A DNA stretch of 64,000 nucleotides. Origin: Cryptomeria japonica. Taxonomy: Eukaryota; Streptophyta; Pinopsida; Cupressales; Cupressaceae. A model generated the notes under the pieces. It was not told the origin of the DNA, made no database searches, and saw only the letters and a program-made list of their open reading frames with translations. Position numbers and translations under genes: made by a program. The DNA is taken from positions 247,807,218-247,871,217 of the forward strand of contig NC_081406.1 in assembly GCF_030272615.1 (NCBI RefSeq), in the 5' to 3' direction. How positions within the stretch are numbered: the stretch's first letter is position 1; every line of letters begins with the position of its first letter. Positions 1 through 10,510 of this stretch are shown here, in pieces.

Positions 1-511
1 AATATACATTGCTACCACAATAGTTGTACACATAGGAGTACTATTTTTTCACTATGACAACAATACTCGTTTAGATAAGTATCTTATTTTATTAAATGAG
101 CATCTTATTTTATAAATGACACACTTATAGTGGAAAGTTATGATATTTTATTTCAAACAATTTTTTTTTATTTTTCTTTTAATATAACATTTACAGGTTC
201 TTATGCGTTCAAGTATAGGTCTATTTTGACCAACATTTTTTATTTATTTACATGTGGACTATTTATCTATAAAATATACTATACATTTGTGGTAAGATTG
301 GATATTATAAGCACAACTGCTATAATGACTATTGGACCCTACTGGCCCCTCTCCCCTAGTGTCTAAAATCCACAAAAGACAACAGATTTGCATGAAATTT
401 CCAGTAGCTAAATCTTCATGATCTGCATCCCCATTGTCGTGAAACCACAAAAAATCAAATGAGAAAACACTTTGATTTGCAGACTGGAGAGTTTTTTAAA
501 AGTATCATTTT
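1..511. other. AT-rich intergenic DNA
   Basis: No gene or element boundary is recognised. The open frames here are short, AT-driven and show no domain. Confidence 0.5.
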
Positions 512-1130
512 GTGTGGAGATTAGCCGCTAGTAGTGGAAAAGGATGGGCCCACCAGAACACTAACAATACTCAACTTACAATTGCAGAGATTTCTGACTC
601 GAAAGAAGAAGAAGGTGACGACTATGATATGGAAGCAAAGACTGAAGATGACCTCCAAATGGCCGAATCAAGCAGACGAAAGAAAAAATCGGAACAGGGG
701 AGATAAAACAGAGGGTTTGCTAAAAATAAACAGAGAGGGGAGGATGATAGTTGGACTGAGGAGGAGGAAGGGACTAAAAATGACACGGACACCAAAAGCG
801 AGGAGGCTCAAACGCAGGTGAGCCTGAAATAGAAAAATAAGAATTCAAAAGGCAGGGAGGTGGAAGAAAGGTTGCCTCTCAGGTCTGATTTCAAGCAGAA
901 GAGAATCGTGGAGGAGGACACAACAACGAAAGATGATCAAAACACTAAGGACAAAGAGGTTAGTCTGGAGGTCAATCTTAATACCATGGATGTCAAGAAC
1001 TAGGAAGAGCATCAAGTGGACATAGGCCTTTGCATAAATAATGAGATAGAGAACTTCAAACAAGCGCTCAACTCAATTCAAAAGGAAATTGTCATGCCCA
1101 AACTTTTGGACAAAAACACAACAAATTTTT
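512..1130 (+). pseudogene. Acidic coiled-coil retroposon ORF remnant
   Basis: Translation of the plus strand gives a strongly acidic, Lys/Glu-rich product with several stops (near 704, 829 and 1001) and at least one frame change. It ends in an amphipathic stretch around 1016-1110. The composition (runs of EEE, KKK, DDY) and the helical tail resemble the frames at 6173-6571 and 34403-34657 (minus), so I place it in the same coiled-coil retroposon family. No reverse transcriptase lies next to it, and the characteristic 3-prime tail of the other two copies is not visible here. Function unknown; family membership is inference from composition. Confidence 0.35.
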
Positions 1131-2570
1131 TTTTTTTTAAACACTTAATTACTTGTGACCTAGGCTTAATTAGATGTGACAACTTAACAAGTTGTTCCAA
1201 ATGAAATCTTTAATTGATATTAAATTGGTTTTCTAAAGTCATCGATGAATTAAAATTTAACTAGAAGTCTTAGGTTTCAACTTAAACTCCTAAGCGATAA
1301 AAATAAGATTTTTCACTTATGCAACAATTACGATAACTCCTATTATCTAAATAGAATAAATTGATTATATAAGGACGATATCCTTTTTGATATTGAATAA
1401 TTTTGCTCAAAATCCCCCCCTTCAATTTTGATTACATTTTATAATAATTAAATAGCCCAATTCTACTAAATTGACATTAATACAATTTCTTGGATTAATA
1501 TCAAATATTTATTTAGGAAAAGGGATATCAATTTTCCCCAAATCATTGAGAATTATAATCTCTTCATTATAACTTAATTAATTCTTAAATCTATTAATTC
1601 AATCTTAACATGATTTCAATGTGTTATTATTAATTAACTAAGCGAATAAAATTAAAGTGCCAAACGTTATTATAATAATTAAATTATTTAATAAAAAGTT
1701 CCACTACAATACCCTCTCACTAAATCAATAATAATCATTTGATAACCTATATTAAATTACTCCATTTTAATTTATACCATCAAAATCTCCAAAATGTATT
1801 TAAAAAACTTAAATCAAGTTCTTATATATTACCCTCCAAACATTAAATATTAAATATTTAATAATCCATATTTAGTTTACCTCTTGGTATAATTTTAATC
1901 ATTAACTTATATAAAATTCACATTACTAGACCTCTTTAATACATTTACTCAAAATGGGTATATTATTTCAAGCTCAGAGTATTGACATTAATCAGTAGAG
2001 CGAATGAAAATATAGCTTTTAAATTAGACTAATAAAGTTATCTCGAAAAAATATAATATCTGACTAATAAATTCATTTCACATAAAAGTCAAATTTAATC
2101 CCCTAAGATTATTAAATACCAATTATTAAATCTTACACCAATATTTTCCCTATGGTCTATCCATTTTACTTTTAATAGTTTCCAATACTAAAATTTACAA
2201 AAGAAATCTAACTTAAAACATCTACATATTCATATATGTTAATTAGCATATATATAAACTCATATTTAATGGCCCAAAACATAAGATTACATATAAAGCA
2301 CGAATTACCCCTATTTCAAAGGAGAATTAACTTGCTAACCATTACCAAAAGGGATTCTCTCATTCCAAAATTTGAAATGGCATTCCCTCTCTTTATTATT
2401 TATTTTAATAATATTATCTTTTTACAACCCTGACTAGGGTTTGTTTTAATTTTCTTTTAAAATTATAACACTCACATTCTTCTTTCTTTTCTTTCTATTT
2501 TTCTTTAACCTAAACCAAAATTGGGTTAGGGTTTCTTTTTCTTTCATGTGTGTGTGTGTAGGTACAGGGA
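1131..2570. other. AT-rich intergenic DNA
   Basis: Long A/T runs with frequent stops in all frames. No coding signal, terminal repeat or RNA gene recognised. Confidence 0.5.
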
Positions 2571-2658
2571 GGCGGAGGCAACGCCGAAGGCCATGGCCCA
2601 AGGCGCAGGAGGCTCCCACTGCCACTGCGGATACCCACAGTGGTGGCCGTGAGCCACT

Positions 2659-2895
2659 CACTATGGTTACCCATAGTGGTGGCCCCGTGCCGACCACTAT
2701 GGTTACCCACAGTGGCAGTCCCACACTGTCCACTGTGGATAACCACAGTGGCTCAGCCGTGTCATCCATTATGGTTGTCCACAATGTCTTGGCCGTGCCG
2801 TCCACTGTGGTTAACCATAGTGGCTTGGCCGTGCCGTTCACTATGGTTTCCCACAGTGGCAACTCCGTGCCGTCCACTGTGATTAACCACAGTGG
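2659..2895. repeat. 36-bp palindromic minisatellite, 7 units
   Basis: Seven units start near 2659, 2694, 2730, 2766, 2802, 2838 and 2874, a period of 36 bp. Each unit has a 20-22 bp near-perfect palindrome of the type CCACTGTGGTTAACCACAGTGG's arms (CCACTRTGG and CCAYAGTGG around a TTA/TAA centre), followed by a 14-bp GC-rich linker resembling CTTGGCCGTGCCGT. The block is strikingly GC-rich in an AT-rich neighbourhood. Because 36 is a multiple of three, frames stay open on both strands (121 codons plus, 184 codons minus). I treat these frames as by-products of the repeat, not genes. Confidence 0.85.
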
Positions 2896-2925
2896 CTTGG
2901 TTAGGCCATAACACACAGTTTTCCC

Positions 2926-3080
2926 TTTTTTATATATATATATTTTTATTTCAGCTATATATATATATATCTGTGTGTGTATATATATATATATACACAC
3001 AGATATATATCTATGTGTGTATATATATATATATTTGAATAAAATTCAGAAATAGAAATGTTCCTATATATATATACAGG
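2926..3080. repeat. TA/TG microsatellite tracts
   Basis: Several (TA)n blocks separated by TGTGTG or CACACA stretches directly follow the palindromic minisatellite. Simple-sequence DNA with no other content. Confidence 0.8.
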
Positions 3081-3984
3081 ATCATGCACCAATGTATATG
3101 TTCAGATTTAAATAATCTGAACTGTTTAACCAGAATATAAAATATTACAAATATAATTGTAGAGGTTTAAATAATCTATCTTTTTAATCAAAATATTAAG
3201 TATGAAAATTCTAATATAAATGTATATGAAATCCCCTTTTTTTCATCTTAGATGCAGCACATGTTTTATTTAATTTTCTATAATAGCATAGTTGGTAGAT
3301 GCAAAATAGTATATTTTTAGATTAATTGATCTTACATGCAAATATATTTATTTAAATGTATTTATATTTCTAAATCTGCACTTTTACTTTCTGTTACACA
3401 AATGTAGAGATAAGTACAAATAACAGAAGTAAATTATTTAACAACTACATTATTTCTCCCACATTCATTTGATAAGTAAAAACAACCAGATACAAATTTT
3501 AGGAAGATTGAAATAAAATTACATTTAAAAGTATTTTTCTTTCTACATTTCCTTTCCAAAACTGTAGGCATAAATAATTTTTTTTAAAAAAATTTTTAAA
3601 TTTTTTTTCAGATTAACATAAATAGCCAAAATGAAACTACTTAATTATATAACTATTTTTGTCTTTCATTTCCAATATATTCATTCTTTATTAACTAAAC
3701 AAAATAGAAACAAATTTCTTCCATCTTTTCAAGCAATGACAAATACAATGAAATAAATCAAAAGCCTTTCTCTTCTCTTTATTCCTTTGAATAAACTAGT
3801 CAAGATAAATGCATTTATTACATCATGATTCCTTTTATACAAATAGGTAAATAAAAAAATCAAGCCTATCATTTCTACTAAATGAGGGCTTGCCAAATAC
3901 ATGCTCTTTTTGCAACTAAATATAATAAGAAATAGGATCATTCCAAGCTTTTTCCTTCAATCTTTTCCCGAGAAAAACCTAAAA
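3081..3984. other. AT-rich intergenic DNA
   Basis: No feature recognised. Short frames (for example 3729-3941 minus) lack any domain. Confidence 0.5.
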
Positions 3985-6150
3985 TAAAAGCTTGAGGTTG
4001 TGACCATGGAGGCTCACCTCCCAACCTAGGCTTACTAGAAGCCACCCCCAAGCTAGGAGAATCGAGGCTAGATGGGAAACACACATACAAACACATACAT
4101 GCAGAAACTCATAACAACAAAGACACTCCCAACCCAAGGATTACACAATCTCACATATGTGACTTTTCAAATGGGGTGAAGGTGGACTATGTACCTTGAG
4201 GAGAATTCTACAAATAACGAACATAATGCCATAACAAGGCTGCAAATATAACACATCCACAAGTTCCAAACTTGTCCCTACAATTTCCTTATGACCTCCA
4301 AGGCATACAAACCAACAACTCCCCTTATGACCTCCATTCTATAAACATAATACTATGCAGCAAGGGTCACAAAATCCCTTGAGATTCACTCTCTTCCAAA
4401 GAGAGCCTCTCACTCAAAGGTTGTCAAACAACCCTTCACCCCAAGGCCACTATACCCTCCCAAGGGTGAGTTTGGCCATGAAAACTCCCAAAAAAAATAA
4501 CATAAAAATTTAACCAAAATCACGTATGGAAGGACTCAACATCTTCCTACACATATATGAAAAAATAATAAGGAAAAAACAACAAAAGAGAACAAATCAA
4601 CAACAATCTTTTCCATAACATCAACATACATGAGATAGGAGTTCAACCAACCTTAAATCTACCAAAAGGGTGAAAGAAGTTGTAGGAGAGCTGCCCAAAT
4701 CCACAAATTTTTCTCCTTCAAAACTTAGCCAAAATATTCCCAAAAAACTTACAAAAATTCCTCTAAAATTATAAGTCTCCAAAATGGAGAGTGTGTGATC
4801 AAGCTTCTCCCTCCCAAACTATTCCCTATGAAGGCACTCCTCACTCTTTCCAAACCACTTGGGAAGGGTAAATGATGCTCATTGGTTGGTCTTCCCAATA
4901 CTTTACACACTCCCTAACCAAGGCACCTCAAAAAGGGAAATGGAATGGGGAAGATAAATGACACTCATGAAGTGGGTTGACTAACCTAGGAAGGCTCTTC
5001 TAAAGATGAAATTCGGCCAATTTGGGAAACTCAATTTTTTGGGAGGTTAAACAGGCCCTAGGGAGTGGACACATGGCTAAATTTGGCCTTTATGCATAGG
5101 TACATCATATGACCCACTAAAAATGCCCCTAACTTGACCCTAGGAGTTAGTTTAACCCCTTATAAGTCCACCCAAAGTTTACCTACGGGTCAACCCTGAG
5201 TTGACCTTTCTAATGGCTCCCTATCCAAGGTTTACTTGGGACCATTTTAGGATAATTGAAAATATATGCATTGGTAAATTAAATTTTCTCAAAAAGAGAC
5301 ATGACAATGCCAACTCATCCTACAACACATGTGTCTAGTGACACTACAAAAAAGAGTTACACATCACTAAATCACACATGGCAAATGTCCCCTTTTTTTT
5401 GGAATTGATAAATTAAACAATTTCCAAATTAAACACACATCCAAGCATAACATTTACAAATTAAAACACATTTACAAACGAGGGGTTGTCTCTTCAAATA
5501 GATAGCCCCTGGCTTCACAATCACACATAGGCCTAGGCTTGATTCTTCGAATAATTTCCATGGTCACATGGAATAATTTTCCTATACATCTCACTTGCAC
5601 ATTAGTAATTCCAAAAATAACATATAATATTATCAAAAGAATACAATTCAGACATCACATAAAATTTCACTTATAAAAATCATGTATCCAATTATCTGAT
5701 AACATCCACATACAATCATCTACTAAATGGCATCATCCTTATAAACATGGAATTTAAATCATTTATAGAGCATGCATCCATAATTTCAAATATCAAAAAA
5801 GAAGTACTGCAAATTCTGAGATAGCTGACATACGTCATATCAAGATTATCAAATCAGTGGATCATATAGGCTCTAAATCCATAACATGTCAAAATGTGCA
5901 CCGCAAGATAGAATGATTCCATAACCTATTTTAATTATTTTTCCCACTAATCTATCCATCTAACCTAGCCCATCCTATTGAATTTAAACATTTATTAATA
6001 CGGTCAACCATGGTCAACTAAGTTAACTAGAGCTTGATCGGGGAGGGGATCTACAAAAATCGAGGGCATAAAAGTCAAGCAAACCCATGAAGCTGGGAAA
6101 ATCGAAACCTTATAGGCCCTAGGTTCCAAAAATTTCAACTCCCTCCCAGA
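3985..6150. other. Unclassified non-coding, possibly repeat-derived DNA
   Basis: Base composition is less AT-biased than the flanks, with pyrimidine-rich and ACA-rich stretches and no coherent frame. It reads like old non-coding retrotransposon or LTR sequence. No second copy occurs in this window and no terminal dinucleotides or TSD could be fixed, so its nature remains open. Confidence 0.3.
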
Positions 6151-6159
6151 ATGACTTAG

Positions 6160-6770
6160 TGAGCTAACCAAGGTGATTGGAAATGCAGAGGAGATTATAA
6201 ATGCCAACCGCAACATTTTTACTTGCCTAGAAAATAGAGCAGATGCTACTGATCACAGACTGGATGGTATTGAGAACACACTTAAAAAAATTGGGGAGCA
6301 GAGCCACATGATCCTGAATGCTGCATCAACGAGCATTAAAATCCTCATCCACAAGCTGGAGAGCTACCTAGGGGAAAAGGTTGTGGAAGGTATTATTGAG
6401 GTCAAAGACGACACCCTTGAGGATAAGGAAACTAGGCTCAGAAGAAGAACTAGAGCTAGTACTAAAAGGATGCAGAACCAGAGCAAAGAAATAGAGGACA
6501 TAAAGCAGGCTGCAGAAACTATGGATCAGTTGGAGCTAGAAGCGACGGAGATGCTTCAAAATTTGACCTAAGCCCGAGCTTCTGTTGGTGAGTTTTGGTT
6601 TTTAGTCTGTTATGATCTTTTACTTGCTGGCGTTTTGTATGCCAACTGTCTTTTCTTTAGTTGTTGTCTTTTGTTTAGCTGTGCGTTAATGCTTATCTTT
6701 TGATCTTTCTTCTGTACTAGGTTTCAGGGACCCATCAAAACCTGTTTTCCCTTAATAAAAAACAATACTT
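6160..6770 (+). mobile_element. Coiled-coil retroposon copy with LINE-like tail
   Basis: An open frame at 6173-6571 (132 codons) encodes a highly charged, helical, coiled-coil-like protein rich in Glu, Lys and Arg with heptad-like leucines and isoleucines; no enzyme motif is seen. It is followed by about 190 bp of T-rich 3-prime sequence ending in a GGTTTCAGGGACCC-type block and an A-rich tail (CTTAATAAAAAAC) at about 6720-6765. The same order (coiled-coil frame, GGTTTCAGG block, TAAAAAA tail) occurs in reverse orientation at 34002-34799. No ORF2 or reverse transcriptase lies between frame and tail, so this is either a deleted LINE or a non-autonomous retroposon. The left border is uncertain. 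Confidence 0.5.
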
Positions 6771-7667
6771 AGCTTACAAACCAAATGATTCAATTGCAAG
6801 GAAATTTCAAACTAACATTTCTTTAAAGATGGCGAACCTCCACGAGTGTTCATATTAATTTCACTACGGGTAGGCTTGATAAGCAAGGCCCCTTTTGTCA
6901 TCTGGGACTAAACCATCCACTTGTTGGCCATTTCACTCATCCTCATAAAATTGTCTAGGATAATTGAATTGGAATCAAGTATAAAATATAAGGAATGAAT
7001 TAGAAGCCTGGAGTCACAAAGGAAAACCAAAAAAGGTCAATGAATATGAAAATATAAGAAATGCGTTAAAAAGGAAAATATAAAAGTCTAGCAGATAATA
7101 AATAAATAAATAAAAATAAAATAAAAAACAACAAAAATCATTATTATCTAAATAATCCATTTACAAAAATTAGAATCTAAATTAAACAAAGAGTGAAAGC
7201 TCTATAGTGTCATTATAGACTCTTAAGTGTTCTTTGCTTAATGAAGAATGAAAATAAATTATGTTTTCCTTGGGCCAAAGATATTTTTTTTTAATTTTCA
7301 AAATTAAAATAGAATTGATAGTAGACTTAAATCTTCTCTAGTGAAGCTCAAAGTTGCTCCTTGATTGGGATCTCCATTTTGTTAAAGATCCCCAAAACCT
7401 TGTCTAGCTAAATGTTGCCCTTATAGGAGTTTTCAAGTTCTAAATTGTGGCTTTGACTTAAACTTCTAGCTAGTTTAATAATGAAGGACCTACATGTACT
7501 TTTTCAATTCTTGACATATGGGACCAATCCAACAAGAACGATCAAATTTATTTTGTATGAATAATACTTTGAAATCTTCTTCTTTCAACACTTTATCATT
7601 TTGACCAAAAGGTGATGGCATTCCCTATTGGACTAGTCATATCTTCTATTGCCTCATACCTTTAATG
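6771..7667. other. AT-rich intergenic DNA
   Basis: No gene or repeat recognised before the target-site duplication of the gypsy element. Confidence 0.5.
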
Positions 7668-7672
7668 GTTTG
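7668..7672. repeat. Left TSD of gypsy element (GTTTG)
   Basis: GTTTG directly precedes the TGGTGC start of the left LTR. The identical 5 bp follow the right LTR at 15376-15380. Confidence 0.9.
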
Positions 7673-9185
7673 TGGTGCAGGAGGACCTAAGGGTTGAAAT
7701 GCCCTTAACCAATTTTGGCATGCACATACTATGGAGTGGCTCTAAGTCCTTTTTGATTGTAGTTTTTGAAATTTTTCCTATCGACAAGACCTACCCCGAT
7801 CGACAGGTTTTTATCCAGAAGCGGTTGCCAGAGTTTAGAGAGAGTTATCAGGTATCAGAAGGAGAGGGTTTATTCTACCTCGATGACCCGATGAGTTAGC
7901 ATGCGGAGCGCAGGGCCTTGGAGATAGTCATCGGGTATCGAACGAAGTATTTTTACACTACCCCAATGACCCGGTGCGAAGGCATAGGCGCAAACCGGGT
8001 AGTATCAATTATCGACAGGCAAGGTTCTCACCTACGTCGAAACCTGATAGAAAGTGCACAACCAGAGGAGGTTCATCGACCATCAGGAAGAATGCTTCTG
8101 TGTTATGCCGAAGCTCGATAGGAAATGTGGAGCGCGATAAGTCACCATCGGCCATCGAAAAACAAAAGTTGATGTTATGCTAAAGCCCGATAGGAAGTGT
8201 GGAGCATGACAAGTCGTAATCGGCCATCAAGAACTAGGATTTGATGTTACCCTAAAGGCCAATGGAAAAAGAGCCAACAAAGGAGTCGGTTATTGGGTAT
8301 CGGTGTAGGTGTGTTTTTGTTACCCCGATCATCCAATGGCAAGATGTGGATATTTGCAAGTTGCCAACGGGCATTGGAAGCTAGGTTTTGAGGCTACACC
8401 GATGACCCGATATTGAACTGTTTTCCTTCTGTTTTGTAACCATGTATGTTTCCACGATAGATGAATGAGCTATAAGAGTCCACAAAGATGAATTGTAAGG
8501 GGTTGTTGGATCATTTTGGAAAAACAAAAGAAATACATAGAAGTTTGTTTTCTGGTCCCGATCGTTGAATACTGTTATGTTTTTTTTTGCTAAATTTTTC
8601 ATTACAATTCTATAGCTAGAGTTTCCTTTTTGTTGTTTGTTCTTTGTTTGAATCAATATTGTAAATATCGCTCTATCTTGAAACTCCATCGTGGGATCCA
8701 CACGACCATTGGAATGCTTCAGGAAGAGCCAAAAATGTACAGTATGAGTAAAATAGTAGTAGGAGGAAACCAGGAAATGGCAATCATCATTTCTGCATAC
8801 TGAACCTAGGCGAGCTTGGAAGTAGTCCAAATAGCTTTTAGTAATGTAATGAAGATAACTTGCAGGGAAGGAATTTGCTGATAACTTGAAGAAGCTCCAG
8901 AAGGCTACAAGCCTGAAACCATGACATTGTGAATCCAATAGAAAAAAGTTTGCTAAACCAAACAAGATGGGTGGTGGTGCAATGAGGGAATATGTTTGTG
9001 TGTCCTGCATCCCTGCAAGGTTTTAGTGAGCAAGCTTACTTGGGGAGCTTGAGAAAAGTGAGATAAGCAAACAAATGGTAGGGAATCCTTGATAAGTCTG
9101 GTGAGGTAGACATGAACCCGGGAAGGGATAGAAACAAACCATTAAAGAAGCCTAATTGATGGTAAGCTAGGTAGCCTCCTTATCA
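7673..9185 (+). repeat. 5-prime LTR of gypsy element
   Basis: 1513 bp, starting TGGTGCAG and ending TATCA; homologous along its length to 13881-15375. It contains a diverged tandem repeat of about 75 bp (three units, about 8050-8270) built around GATAGGAAATG and GCGCGATAAGTC, and a possible TATA element CTATAAGAG near 8470. Confidence 0.9.
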
Positions 9186-9188
9186 TAT

Positions 9189-9200
9189 TGGTATTAGAGC
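9189..9200 (+). promoter_or_regulatory. Primer-binding site (tRNA-iMet type)
   Basis: TGGTATTAGAGC lies 3 nt after the LTR end. It matches the usual plant initiator-Met primer site TGGTATCAGAGC with one change. Confidence 0.85.
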
Positions 9201-9228
9201 AAGTTTAGACTTGGGAAGAAAGTAGTTG

Positions 9229-10378
9229 ATGTCAGACACTAAGTCAATGGGAGAAAATAGTTCCAGAATGGTGACCAATGTAGAGCAAGCTAAGAAGGTA
9301 GAAGACTAGGAGGAAGAGAATAGACTCTTGAGAGAAAGATTAATGCAACTAGAGAGCAAACTAGACACTGTTGAGGATAAAACTGAGAAAGTTGTAATCT
9401 AGGTCAATGAAGGGAAGGGAAAAGAATCATTAGAAGAGGATAGGATACCTGCCCTAGACCCTATTCTACCTGAAGAACCTTTCTTGAAAACCATTAAAGC
9501 CTGAGGAGGAAAATCCTTGGAAGGAGTGCCACTTTTCTATGGGAAAATGGAGTCTGGAATAGTCATGGAATGGATTGAAGGATTGGAGAATCACTTTGAG
9601 TGTGATGGAGTTAGTGAAGCCCAAAAGGTGAAGGTAGCTAAGTCTAGATTGAGAGGAGCAACCTTGACTTGGTGGAAATTTATCCAAGAAGAAAGGCAAA
9701 AAGAGGGTAAGAACCAAATAACCAGCTGGGCAAGAATGGTAGCCAAGGTGAGGGAAGCCTATATTCCTAAAGATTATGAGATCCAATTACACAAAAAGAG
9801 ACAAAATATGAGACAAAGAGACTTGGATGTGAGCAGCTACATTGAGGAATTTCAAAAGTTGTGTTTGAAATCCAAGGTGGTAGAGGATGAGAGCATCAAG
9901 GTAGCCATATACTTGAATGTCTTGAGATGGAATATTTAAGAGGATTCAAGTTTGTTAAGCCCTAACACTGTACATAAGTGTTATCAGTTGGCACTAAAGG
10001 TTGAGGAAAAGAGCAAAAAGAAGCAAGAAAAAAGCAACAGAGGAAGAGGTAGAGGAAAAGATGGTAGAGGCCAAAGAGGTAGTTTTGGTGGAAGAGGAAT
10101 AGATCAAAGGTCCCAAGGAGAGTCCAAAATTATAGAGCAAAGTGAGTATTCACATAGCAAGATCAGCTATAGAGGAAGGGGATCATCTAGCAACCTAGGA
10201 AGAGGTAGATCTAGTTGACTGGGAAGAGGGTCCTACTTCTCCACCATGAAGTGTTACAATTGCCAAAAGTTGGGTCACCCTGCCTATAGATGTCCAGAGA
10301 AATCCTCTTCATCTCAAGGGAGTGAAAGAAGAGTGACATATGCACAAGAGGATGCAAAAAATAGCAAGACACAAGATT
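9229..10378 (+). pseudogene. gag: Degenerate gypsy gag
   Basis: Encodes the retrotransposon capsid and nucleocapsid. From an ATG at 9229 one frame is kept to about 10378, broken by stops at 9307 (TAG), 9400 (TAG), 9502 (TGA), 9937 (TAA) and 10216 (TGA). The region 9517-9939 has the retrotransposon-gag fold signature, including a Trp-Trp pair in the TLTWW motif and a DVSSYIEEF stretch. It is followed by an Arg/Gly-rich linker (about 9990-10215) and a classical zinc knuckle at 10252-10293 (Cys-x2-Cys-x4-His-x4-Cys). Frame changes between 10378 and 10511 separate it from pol. Three of five stops could come from C-to-T change at CAG or CGA codons. Confidence 0.85.
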
Positions 10379-10510
10379 GAGATTAGCTCCTAAAGATGGA
10401 GAAAATTTAATGATGAGAAGAGCCTTGATTAAGGAGCCAATCAAAGAAGAACCAACTCAAAGAAGAGCTTTGTTTAGAATAAATGCAAGGTCCTTGGTAA
10501 GGTTTGTAGA

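Noticed and set aside
2659-2895. CRISPR array
   Set aside because: Units are contiguous, each a palindrome plus near-constant linker with no variable spacers, and the context is a plant nuclear genome.
2446-3000. 184-codon minus-strand and 121-codon plus-strand frames
   Set aside because: Both are carried by the 36-bp repeat and TA/TG tracts; open frames on opposite strands follow from a period divisible by three.
8381-9010. 209-codon minus-strand frame
   Set aside because: Lies entirely inside the gypsy 5-prime LTR; the matching part of the other LTR is broken (14489-14677), and no domain is seen.
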